Below, in pieces: positions 1 to 6,208 of a DNA stretch of 7,580 nt. Within the stretch, counting starts at the first letter, position 1, and every line of letters begins with the position of its first letter. A program made the position numbers and the translations under genes. The notes beneath the pieces were generated by a model. That model did no database searches. It saw only the letters and a program-made list of their open reading frames with translations, and was not told the origin of the DNA. Source of the stretch: DAOUBA01 sp034432855 (GTDB lineage: Bacteria > Chloroflexota > Anaerolineae > B4-G1); assembly GCA_034432855.1 (NCBI GenBank), contig DAOUBA010000167.1:1-7580 (forward strand). The letters are read 5' to 3'.

Positions 1-154
1 GAGACATCCATTGTCAGGCTTGCCCGTTTTTCAAAAAATCAGCCGGGCAGGTCTATTGCCCCCTGCCTGCAAATCACCGCTCCGAGGGTCAAATTGTCCC
101 TTGACATTTCACCGCATTTCTTTCCACCGATCTATCAACTACTCACCTATCAAC
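1..154. other. Noncoding stretch downstream of the minus-strand operon
   Basis: No gene is supported here. The stretch lies 3' of the G5 lipoprotein stop. It contains an imperfect inverted repeat at about 22-56: TGCCCG and CGGGCA flank a T5-C-A6 core, which could fold at the end of the minus transcript. It lacks a clean GC stem followed by a T tract, so I do not call it a terminator. Near 133-155 the octamer CTATCAAC occurs twice, about 15 bases apart. Confidence 0.4.
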
Positions 155-1711
155 CTACCATCCCCACTGCACCGCTGTCACGTTCCCCTCGGTGGTCAGT
201 TGGTGCACCATGCCGTCCGAGATGACGAGCAAATACAGGTTGCCCTGGTAGACGACGATCAACCGGTTGCCACCAGGACCCCAGGCGATTGTAGGATAAT
301 CCAGGCCGATCTCCCCCTCAGGTGGAAAGATCGTCCGGCGGTCGGAGCCATCGCGGTCCATCACGCACAGGTCGTAGCCGCTGGTCGCGCTGACGTAGGG
401 GCTGCGGGCGTGGCCGAAGGCAATGAGGTCTCCTTCCGGGGCATAGGTCGGCGCGGCCCACATCCCGGCCTCGCTGACCAATTCGGCGGTTATCGTGCCG
501 TTAGCGGCCAATGCCCACACATCAAAGACCGGGCTATCCTCCGGCTCGCCGCCGGTCGGAGAGGGGCCGTGCAACGTGGTGGCGATGAACTGGCCCTCCG
601 GCGACCAACTGACGGTCGGGGTCCAGACCCAGGGAGCATACGTGCGATAGGACGGAAAACGGAACAGCGGGGTTTGCTGGCCATTGGCGATGCGCACAGT
701 GCCGACCTCGTCGGCGCGGGCATAGGCCAGGCTTTTGCCGTCCGGCGCCCAGGCGTACGTGGTGCCCCACCAGCCATAGGCGGCGCTTGGCGCGAGAATG
801 CGGCTGCGGCCCACCAGACGGCCATCACGGGCACGCGGGGATGCGATCCACAGGTCGTTGTCCGCCTTCCAGCCCGGACTGCCCTCGGCGCGCACGCCGG
901 TCGTATAAGCGATACGGCAGTTACTACCGTTGGGCGTGCCCTGGCACTCAGGCGCCCAATCGGCCCACAGCACACTCTCGATGCTCAACCGGACGGGCAC
1001 GGCATCAGCGGTAGCGGTCTCGATCATCCAAAGAGTGTTGAGAGGGGCGGTTGCTTCGGTCTCGGTGGGGACACGGGTGAAGAGCAGATACGCGCCGTCG
1101 GGCGAGAGGGTGAAGACGCGACCATCCAGGTCTCCAGTGCTGGTCAGGCGCCGCTGATTGGGGCTGGTGGTCTGCATCACCCAGGCATTGCGGTTGGCCA
1201 GGTAGGCCACAGTGCCGGTGATGGGCACTGGCTCCAACTGTGCCTGCGCACCGATCAGGATGACCTCGGCGCGAGGCTCGCGAAGAGTAACTCGTCGCAC
1301 CAGTTGTCGCTCGATCTCGACACCATCCTCGATCGTGATGCGATAGGTCAGTTCCTCGATCCCGGTGACACCGGCCTGCAGCAAGCGGGTCTCGCCGACC
1401 GGGATGGAGGCTTCACGGACGGTCTGGCGCTCGAAAGGGATCTCCCGCTGTTCGACCTCGGTGTGTGCCTCCACGCGGATCACGCGGATGGTCATCCCAT
1501 CCTCGATGAATGTGGGCTCTACAGGCACCACACGATCGTCCATATCGAGCGCAACCCCGGCTTCCGCCAGCAAATCGCGCACGGTGAGCGCTTCGGTCGC
1601 CAGCATGTGCATCTGTCCATCGGCGACAAGCGTGACGGTGCGTGAACTATCCGGGACGCCGCACGCGGCTAGAAGCAGGAGCACCAGCAGGATAGCGAGT
1701 GGTTTACCCAT
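155..1711 (-). CDS. Lipoprotein with DUF348-like and G5 domains and a TolB-like beta-propeller
   Basis: This 518-residue protein is probably exported and lipid-anchored. The start at 1711 gives a signal peptide with a run of Leu and the lipobox LAAC (Cys17). The longer open frame from 1846 overlaps the redoxin gene and would bury that signal. Residues about 25-80 resemble the DUF348 ubiquitin-like module (TVTLVADG, LTVRDLLAEAG, DGMTIRVIRV). Residues about 83-158 match a G5 domain (IPFERQTVRE, IPVGETRLLQAG, GIEELTYRITIEDG, TLREPRAEVILIG). From about 165 to the end, repeated SPDG/APDG/PEGD turns and LxxWAP-like strands indicate a six- or seven-bladed TolB/WD40-like propeller. DUF348 and G5 usually occur in cell-wall-associated proteins, so a wall-binding N-terminus with a ligand-binding propeller is my inference. 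It follows the redoxin stop by 7 bases and is probably cotranscribed. No enzymatic function is visible. Confidence 0.85.
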   Translation of the reverse strand: MGKPLAILLVLLLLAACGVPDSSRTVTLVADGQMHMLATEALTVRDLLAEAGVALDMDDRVVPVEPTFIEDGMTIRVIRVEAHTEVEQREIPFERQTVREASIPVGETRLLQAGVTGIEELTYRITIEDGVEIERQLVRRVTLREPRAEVILIGAQAQLEPVPITGTVAYLANRNAWVMQTTSPNQRRLTSTGDLDGRVFTLSPDGAYLLFTRVPTETEATAPLNTLWMIETATADAVPVRLSIESVLWADWAPECQGTPNGSNCRIAYTTGVRAEGSPGWKADNDLWIASPRARDGRLVGRSRILAPSAAYGWWGTTYAWAPDGKSLAYARADEVGTVRIANGQQTPLFRFPSYRTYAPWVWTPTVSWSPEGQFIATTLHGPSPTGGEPEDSPVFDVWALAANGTITAELVSEAGMWAAPTYAPEGDLIAFGHARSPYVSATSGYDLCVMDRDGSDRRTIFPPEGEIGLDYPTIAWGPGGNRLIVVYQGNLYLLVISDGMVHQLTTEGNVTAVQWGW

Positions 1712-1718
1712 TGCCGCC

Positions 1719-2393
1719 TTACGGCAACTGCTCCAGGATCGCCTGCACACCGGGCCTCTCAGAGGGATTGGAAGCAACATAGTGCCATACGATACGCCCG
1801 TCCGTATTGATGATGAACACCGCCGGCGTGGCGAGCCCATCACCATATAGGTTATAGACGTCGTAGGCGGCGCTTACCGCATGGTCGGGGTCCGCCAGCA
1901 TGGGATAGGTGAACCCGGTGCGCTGGCACCAATCCGCCAACCCCTGAGGTGTGGCAACGGCTACGGCGACCACCTCTGCTCCAGCCTTCTGGAACTCACT
2001 GTACCGATCCTGCAACTCCACGAGTTGCGGGTCGGGCCGTCAGCCGCCTGCCTGGAAAAAGACCAGCACTACCGGCCCACGTGCCAACTGTTGCGTCAGT
2101 GTGAAGGTGCCGCCGTCGGCCCGTTGCAGTGTAAAATCAGGAGCAATCTGAAGAGCCGCCGCAGTCGGGACCGACGTTGCGGTTGCCGGCACCGGTGATG
2201 GCAGTGCAGTCGCCGTGGGGGCCGCCGCCACGGTGGGCATAGCAGTCGGCGGCTGGACAGGCGGCAACGACGTGGGAGCCGGAGTGACGCTACTGGTCTT
2301 CTGCGTCAGGGACGCCACGAGAAACGCTGCCGTGGCCACTATGACCAAGCCAATGCCCACAACGATCTCAAGAGGGAAATCCTTTCTTTCCAT
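1719..2393 (-). CDS. Membrane-anchored redoxin, candidate selenoprotein (in-frame TGA at 2040-2042)
   Basis: The frame reads through one TGA and gives 224 residues. A start at 2393 is supported by GGAGG seven bases upstream. Residues about 9-29 form a membrane anchor and about 33-80 a Pro/Thr/Ala linker, so the catalytic domain should lie outside the membrane. The redoxin domain begins at APDFTLQ (84-90), with strand GPVVLVFFQAGG just before the TGA (residue 118) and QLVELQDRYSEF just after. Later elements fit AhpC/TSA/PrxQ-like folds: GAEVVAVAVATP, FTYPMLADPD, LATPAVFIINTDGRIVW. Counted from the VxVF strand, residue 118 falls on the catalytic Cys of GGWC-type peroxiredoxin-like proteins. No other Cys exists except Cys156, which is not at a catalytic site. 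Both halves keep frame, spacing and fold, which argues for Sec insertion rather than decay. A point nonsense mutation or sequencing error (from TGC, TGT or TGG) remains possible. Confidence 0.75.
2006..2033 (-). promoter_or_regulatory. SECIS-like hairpin just 3' of the in-frame TGA
   Basis: On the minus strand, GCAACTC pairs perfectly with GAGTTGC around a GTG loop (2019-2021). A lower stem GACCC/GGATC adds four pairs with one mismatch and one bulged A. Eighteen bases separate the TGA from the loop, and the first loop base is G. As I recall the published bacterial SECIS model, it asks for a stem-loop directly after UGA, a small apical loop about 16-37 bases away, and a G in the first two loop positions. 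This hairpin meets all three. It lies inside coding sequence, as bacterial SECIS elements do. A chance 7-bp hairpin cannot be excluded. Confidence 0.55.
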
Positions 2394-2423
2394 CTCGTAT
2401 CCTCCACAGAGCGAGTATTTTGA

Positions 2424-2452
2424 AGCCTACCACGTCTCTGCCGACTTGTCAA
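2424..2452 (-). promoter_or_regulatory. Sigma-70-type promoter of the redoxin/lipoprotein operon
   Basis: On the minus strand a perfect TTGACA (2447-2452) is followed after exactly 17 bases by TAGGCT (2424-2429), which keeps the important TA...T positions of a -10 box. Transcription would begin about 20-25 bases upstream of the redoxin ATG at 2393, leaving a short leader carrying the GGAGG ribosome site. No operator or riboswitch is visible in the leader. Confidence 0.55.
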
Positions 2453-2637
2453 ATGGAACGGATAGGGCATAGCACAGAAGCCGCAAATGACAAGGGAGCG
2501 TTTGGGATGGTTCATAATGAGTTGCAGGCCTGTAGCATAGCCCCTTGCCGGCGGTGATTTTGGCGTCAGGGCAACCTCGCTCTTCGGCATGGCGAGAAGG
2601 TCGCAATTGTGATAGTTTTTGCCGGAGCAATATGAAG

Positions 2638-2666
2638 TTGCGACACTGATGGAAGCGTGGTATAAT
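2638..2666 (+). promoter_or_regulatory. Extended -10 promoter of rplS
   Basis: TTGCGA (2638-2643, four of six matches to the -35 consensus) is followed after 17 bases by a perfect TATAAT (2661-2666). The TG of an extended -10 element precedes it (TGGTATAAT). This is the strongest promoter in the window, as expected for a ribosomal protein gene. It predicts a 5' leader of about 55-60 bases before the rplS ATG at 2730. Confidence 0.75.
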
Positions 2667-2729
2667 CAGCCCGCTTACAGCCCAGCCCTGATGGGGCGTA
2701 GCGCAAGTTCTGCGGTGAGGTATTGTCCA

Positions 2730-3095
2730 ATGAACCTGGTCGAATCACTGGAACGCCAACTGGCGCCTAATCCCAACATTCCCGAATTGCGTCCCGGCGA
2801 CACTGTCAACGTACACGCGCGCATTATCGAGGGTGACCGCGAACGGGTGCAGGTCTTTCGCGGCACCGTCATCCGCCTGCGCCGAGGTGTCGCCAATGCC
2901 AATTTCACCGTGCGGCGCATTGCTTCTCATGGCATCGGCGTCGAGCGCACCTTTCTGTTGCATTCGCCGCGCATCGAAAAAGTCGAGGTCGTGCGCCGCG
3001 CGCGCGCCCGTCGCGCGCAACTCTACTACATGCGCGGGCGTAGAGGCAAGACCGCCCGCCTCAAGGAAGACCGTAGCGAGCAACAGGCCGAATAG
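2730..3095 (+). CDS. rplS: 50S ribosomal protein L19
   Basis: This 121-residue protein matches bacterial L19 along its length. Recognisable blocks are PELRPGDTVNVHARI, RVQVFRGTVIRLRRG, FTVRRIASHGIGVERTFLL, HSPRIEKVEVVRRARARRAQ and LYYMRGRRGKTARLKE. L19 sits at the 30S-50S interface and supports subunit bridging. The ATG at 2730 is chosen because it gives the family N-terminus (MNLVESLERQL) and is preceded by GAGG nine bases upstream. An in-frame upstream TTG at 2619 lies before the promoter and cannot be used. The usual neighbours rpsP, rimM and trmD are not in the window. The gene has its own promoter upstream and terminator downstream, so it seems to be a single-gene unit here. Confidence 0.97.
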   Translation: MNLVESLERQLAPNPNIPELRPGDTVNVHARIIEGDRERVQVFRGTVIRLRRGVANANFTVRRIASHGIGVERTFLLHSPRIEKVEVVRRARARRAQLYYMRGRRGKTARLKEDRSEQQAE

Positions 3096-3121
3096 GCCAT
3101 TTACATTGCCACCGACGAGCG

Positions 3122-3153
3122 GGCGTGGGGTGCGTACCCTACGCCGTTTTTTT
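3122..3153 (+). terminator. Intrinsic terminator after rplS
   Basis: A ten-pair stem (GGCGTGGGGT, 3122-3131, with ACCCTACGCC, 3136-3145, including one G-U pair) closes a GCGT loop. One base later come seven T residues (3147-3153). It starts 27 bases after the rplS stop and ends 16 bases before the ATG of the next gene. Confidence 0.88.
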
Positions 3154-3169
3154 GCGCCTGGAGCCTTGC

Positions 3170-3898
3170 ATGACGTTTCCTCTCATTGGTATCACCAGCC
3201 GCGCGGAACAGGGCGCCTGCCCGTCTAACCCCTTCCTGTACGCCGTCGCTCAGAGTTACGTGCGGGCGGTAGAACTGTGTCAGGGCGCTCCTCTGATCAT
3301 CCCTCCCCACCTTGAACAAGACCACCTGCGCGCCATCTTTGAACGCCTCGATGGGCTGCTGCTCTCCGGTGGCGGCGACATCGAGCCGACACTCTTTGGC
3401 GAGCAAACCAGCGGCCTCCTGTGGCAGGTGGACGGGCAGCGTGACCGGACAGAACTCGCGCTGGCCCGTTGGGCGCTGACCGAGAAATTGCCGCTCCTTG
3501 CAATCTGTCGAGGCATCCAGGTGCTCAACGTCGCCGCCGGAGGCACCCTGATTCAGGACATTCCCACCCAGGTACCCGGTGCTCTGGCGCACAATGCTGC
3601 CTTGCGCCCTCTTGAGCAGATCGCACATACCGTCGAAATAGCAACCGGCAGCCGGCTGGCCGGGTTGGTGGAGAGCGACGAGATGGCAGTGAATAGCGCC
3701 CATCACCAGGCGGTTAAGACTATAGGCGCGGGGCTGGTCGTCGTGGCCCGCGCTCCCGACGGCATCATCGAGGGGCTGGAAGCGTCCAACCATCCATTCT
3801 GTGTCGGCGTGCAGTGGCATCCCGAAGTGCTGGTCGAGGATCGCCCCGAAATGCGCCGCCTGTTCGAAGGGCTGATAGAATCCGCCCGAAACTGTTAG
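3170..3898 (+). CDS. Class I glutamine-amidotransferase-like hydrolase, PuuD / peptidase C26 family
   Basis: This 242-residue protein belongs to the gamma-glutamyl hydrolase-like branch of the class I GATase superfamily. Its best-known member, PuuD, cleaves gamma-glutamyl-GABA. The N-terminus PLIGITS and the block LLLSGGGDIEP (63-73) are typical. The nucleophile elbow is AICRGIQVLN with Cys113. The family motif NSAHHQ lies at 175-180, and the catalytic pair is in GVQWHPE (His217, Glu219). The triad is intact and the length is normal, so it should be an active cytoplasmic hydrolase. The ATG at 3170 has GGAG six bases upstream (3160-3163); an upstream in-frame start at 3125 lies inside the terminator. 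No polyamine genes are nearby, so the substrate is open. The start sits just past the rplS terminator, and the gene runs into the next lipoprotein gene with a two-base gap. Confidence 0.9.
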   Translation: MTFPLIGITSRAEQGACPSNPFLYAVAQSYVRAVELCQGAPLIIPPHLEQDHLRAIFERLDGLLLSGGGDIEPTLFGEQTSGLLWQVDGQRDRTELALARWALTEKLPLLAICRGIQVLNVAAGGTLIQDIPTQVPGALAHNAALRPLEQIAHTVEIATGSRLAGLVESDEMAVNSAHHQAVKTIGAGLVVVARAPDGIIEGLEASNHPFCVGVQWHPEVLVEDRPEMRRLFEGLIESARNC

Positions 3899-3900
3899 GA

Positions 3901-5853
3901 ATGCGCATTCATCACCTGTCTATCGCCGTTCTGTTGATCCTGACCGCATGTACGGCTCCGTTAACGCCGAGCGCGACACCGCTACCCACGCCCACACTCA
4001 CTCTCCCACCGACGCCCACCGGCACCTCAACCCCAACGCCAACCTCTACTCCGCAGCCCACTCTCACGCCGACGCGAACTCCCCGCCCCACGTCGTTCAG
4101 CAGCCCCCTGCGCACCCCCGTCCCCGAGATCCCCGGTTTGTCGGCAGCCGATCCGCCGCTGCGCCCATTCGATTATACCGTCGTCAACCCCTCCCCGCCG
4201 CGCCGGGTGCCCAACGCGCTCCGTACATTCTGGGTTGCCGATGCGCACGGGGAGCGGCGCCAGGTCACCGCCCGTCTCTGCGTGCAGACCGACCACGTCG
4301 CCATGTGGGTGCAAGAGGACGTGTGGCACGACGTGCGGAAGTTGGGGGCAGCGGCGGAATTCTTCGAGACGCAGATCTATTCGACCACCCGTGCTGTTTT
4401 CGGTTCCGAGTGGACGCCGGGAGTAGATAACGACCCACGCATCCAAATCTTGCACGTGGGCAACCTGGGCAGGGGAGTCATGGGATACACCTCGGCCGCC
4501 GACGAGTTCCCTCGCAGCGTTTACCCCTACTCGAACGAGGCCGAGTTGATCGTCGTCAGCCTCTCTACCGTCGAACTCGGCAGCCCGGCCTATTATGCCC
4601 TGCTGGCCCGCCAGTTCCAGCGCCTTGTCCAATGGTATCACGACCGCAACGAGGAACGCTGGCTGAAGGAAGGGCTGGCGGAACTGGCGGTGTGGGTGAA
4701 CGACCTCGATCCAGGGAATGTGTGGCGGGCCTATCTGGAGAATCCCGACACGTCGTTGACGGTATGGGACGACAAGGCGGTGGCCGCCCATCGCGGCGCG
4801 GCCTTTCTTTTTGCCCTCTACTTCCACGAGCGTTTTGGCGACGCGGCCACCCGCGCCCTCACGGCAGAACCGCTCAACGGCGCTGGCGGCTTCGACGCGG
4901 TGATGACCGGGCTGGATAGCCGCCTCACATTCGAGGACCTGTTCGCCGGCTGGGTGACGGCCAACTACCTGGATGGCAAGCCAGGCGCTTCCCTCTATGG
5001 CTACACCACACTCGACCTGGAGCGGCCGGCGCTCGCTGCCGACTACCGGGCTTACCCGGCAACGTTGGCAGGCGCGGTCCGGCAGTTCGGCGCCGATTAC
5101 ATCCGGCTGCGCGGCAACACAGACTTGCAGGTGCATTTCACAGGGACGATGACCGTGCCCTTGCTGCCGGTCCGGCCCCATAGCGGGCAACATGTTTGGT
5201 GGTCGAATCGCGCCGACCAATCGCTCACTACACTCACCCGCGCTTTCGACCTCACCAGCGTCTCTACCGCCACGTTGACCTATTGGGCCTGGTACGATCT
5301 CGAGCCAGGCTATGATTATGTCATCGTGCAGGCCAGCGCCGATGGTGGCGCCACCTGGCAGACGCTCGCTACTCCCTCAGGCACAAATGATGACCCGCAC
5401 GGCAATAACCCCGGCTGGGGCTACACCGGTCGGAGTGGCGATCCGGCGCGGTGGATCCAGGAGAGGATAGACCTCTCACCCTACGCCGGCAGGCGGGTGC
5501 TCGTGCGCTTCGCCTGTCTGACCGATGAGGCGACTACCAGCATGGGCTTTGTGCTCGACGACGTGGCCATCCCCGAGATCGGTTACGCAGACGATGCAGA
5601 GGACGGTGAGGGTGAGTGGGAGGCGGCAGGATTCCTGCGCAGCGCTACCTACGTAACCCAGCGTTACCTGGCCCTCCTGATCGGGTTGGGCGATGGCGGG
5701 GTCACGGTCGAACGGCTGCCGGTAGGGGAAGATCAGACGGCAGCGTGGACGGTGTCGCTGGCGAGCCGGGGCTGGCGCGAGGCGGTGCTCGTGCTCTCGG
5801 GGCTGGCCTCGTTCACGGCGGAGCCGGCGCGGTACCTGTTGGTGATCGAGTAA
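3901..5853 (+). CDS. Secreted lipoprotein related to immune-inhibitor-A-like M6 metallopeptidases, active-site motif lost
   Basis: This 650-residue protein starts with a signal peptide and lipobox LTAC (Cys17). A Pro/Thr-rich linker follows (about 18-75), so it should be displayed on the cell surface. Residues about 85-380 resemble the catalytic region of Chloroflexota immune-inhibitor-A-like (M6) peptidases: DNDPRIQILHVGNLG, GYTSAADEFPR, then QFQRLVQWYHDRNEERWLKEG (read as 238-258) and LAELAV. Family members known to me read HEFQH at the zinc site; here it is RQFQR (237-241), so both His and the Glu are gone. Residues about 440-560 form a jelly-roll/MAM-like domain (LTYWAWYDLEPGYDYVIVQ, GFVLDDVAIPE), and the C-terminus fits the M6 C-terminal region. 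The start at 3901, two bases after the upstream stop, gives the signal peptide. AGGA directly abuts the ATG, so translational coupling is likely. A binding role rather than proteolysis is inferred. Confidence 0.82.
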   Translation: MRIHHLSIAVLLILTACTAPLTPSATPLPTPTLTLPPTPTGTSTPTPTSTPQPTLTPTRTPRPTSFSSPLRTPVPEIPGLSAADPPLRPFDYTVVNPSPPRRVPNALRTFWVADAHGERRQVTARLCVQTDHVAMWVQEDVWHDVRKLGAAAEFFETQIYSTTRAVFGSEWTPGVDNDPRIQILHVGNLGRGVMGYTSAADEFPRSVYPYSNEAELIVVSLSTVELGSPAYYALLARQFQRLVQWYHDRNEERWLKEGLAELAVWVNDLDPGNVWRAYLENPDTSLTVWDDKAVAAHRGAAFLFALYFHERFGDAATRALTAEPLNGAGGFDAVMTGLDSRLTFEDLFAGWVTANYLDGKPGASLYGYTTLDLERPALAADYRAYPATLAGAVRQFGADYIRLRGNTDLQVHFTGTMTVPLLPVRPHSGQHVWWSNRADQSLTTLTRAFDLTSVSTATLTYWAWYDLEPGYDYVIVQASADGGATWQTLATPSGTNDDPHGNNPGWGYTGRSGDPARWIQERIDLSPYAGRRVLVRFACLTDEATTSMGFVLDDVAIPEIGYADDAEDGEGEWEAAGFLRSATYVTQRYLALLIGLGDGGVTVERLPVGEDQTAAWTVSLASRGWREAVLVLSGLASFTAEPARYLLVIE

Positions 5854-6020
5854 GCGAGATCGGGGGTATCTACTCAGCCTGCCTTCTAGTCTGTCATTGC
5901 GAGGGCGCATAGCCGGAGCCGCGAGCGGAGCGTGGCGGGCATCCGAAGCCATCTCCTATTCGTTGCAGAGACCATTCGGTATTTGGCGTGTAGCCGCCTG
6001 TCTGGACTGGGGGGAGTATG

Positions 6021-6063
6021 GCCTGCCAGCTGCTGGGCGATCCAGTCGCCCGGCTCAGCAGGC
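6021..6063. repeat. Internal hairpin of the composite element
   Basis: GCCTGC pairs with GCAGGC at the base, AGC with GCT in the middle, and GGGCGA (6035-6040) with TCGCCC (6046-6051) at the top around a TCCAG loop. It sits in the centre of the 5891-6195 element. It is followed at 6064-6080 by a smaller AAA/CCC-GGG/TTT hairpin. Confidence 0.6.
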
Positions 6064-6092
6064 AAAAGCCCTGCGGGTTTGCACCCGGTTCA

Positions 6093-6115
6093 GCCGTGCG
6101 CTTCCAGCGCACGGC
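6093..6115. repeat. Perfect 10-bp hairpin inside the composite element
   Basis: GCCGTGCGCT (6093-6102) and AGCGCACGGC (6106-6115) form a perfect ten-pair stem with a three-base loop TCC. No T tract follows on either strand, so it is a structural part of the repeat rather than a terminator. Confidence 0.7.
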
Positions 6116-6208
6116 GGGGCCGCGCCGCAATGAATCACCGAATGCCCTCTTGCCGTGAGATGGCTTCGCCGCCGAAGGCTCGTTCGCAATGACAGGGTGA
6201 GTTTTGCG

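Larger units (their letters stand above)
2394..2729. other. Divergent intergenic region between the redoxin operon and rplS
   Basis: This 336-base stretch has no convincing gene. It contains the two divergent promoters annotated separately. The middle (about 2453-2637) has only weak inverted repeats, for example TTGCC/GGCAA around 2547-2576 and CTCGC/GCGAG around 2577-2597. None has the length or T tract of a terminator. Short open frames here on both strands lack ribosome sites and family resemblance. Confidence 0.5.
5891..6195. repeat. Composite palindromic intergenic element (MITE/REP-like) with nested hairpins
   Basis: The ends form a perfect 12-bp inverted repeat: CTGTCATTGCGA (5891-5902) and TCGCAATGACAG (6184-6195). 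A second perfect 12-bp pair lies inside it: CGAAGCCATCTC (5944-5955) and GAGATGGCTTCG (6157-6168). A third pair, ATTCGGT/ACCGAAT, lies further in (about 5973-6142). The TGTCATTGCGAG...GCCATCTC signature is one I know from abundant dispersed intergenic repeats in Chloroflexota and some other bacteria. No transposase is encoded, and I see no target-site duplication in the immediate flanks. This element fills the gap between the M6-like gene and the RHS debris. Confidence 0.7.

Noticed and set aside
101..135. TTGACA at 101-106 as a plus-strand promoter
   Set aside because: No acceptable -10 box lies 16-18 bases downstream, and no plus-strand gene follows.
11..1645. A 544-codon plus-strand open frame opposite the G5 lipoprotein
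   Set aside because: It is the antisense shadow of a GC-rich gene. The minus frame has a signal peptide, G5 motifs and propeller repeats, while the plus frame has no family resemblance.
1712..1846. Longer N-terminus for the G5 lipoprotein starting at 1846
   Set aside because: It overlaps the redoxin coding region and would place 45 Arg/Ser-rich residues before a clear lipoprotein signal peptide.
1719..2021. A separate short thioredoxin-like gene starting at the GTG at 2021
   Set aside because: It would begin in the middle of the redoxin fold, after the catalytic strand, and the sequence just before it continues in frame across the TGA.
2619..2729. N-terminal extension of L19 from the TTG at 2619
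   Set aside because: It starts upstream of the TATAAT promoter, and L19 family members begin at the MNLVESLE equivalent.
3814..3900. Upstream start for the M6-like lipoprotein at 3814
   Set aside because: It overlaps the end of the C26 hydrolase and would displace the signal peptide that begins at 3901.
3960..4125. Tandem repeat or CRISPR-like array
   Set aside because: The apparent repetition is the Pro/Thr linker coding (ACN/CCN codons) of the M6-like lipoprotein, with no fixed repeat-spacer pattern.
5996..6115. A known riboswitch or tRNA in the hairpin-rich region
   Set aside because: No conserved core of a riboswitch class I know, and no cloverleaf; the hairpins sit symmetrically within an inverted-repeat element instead.
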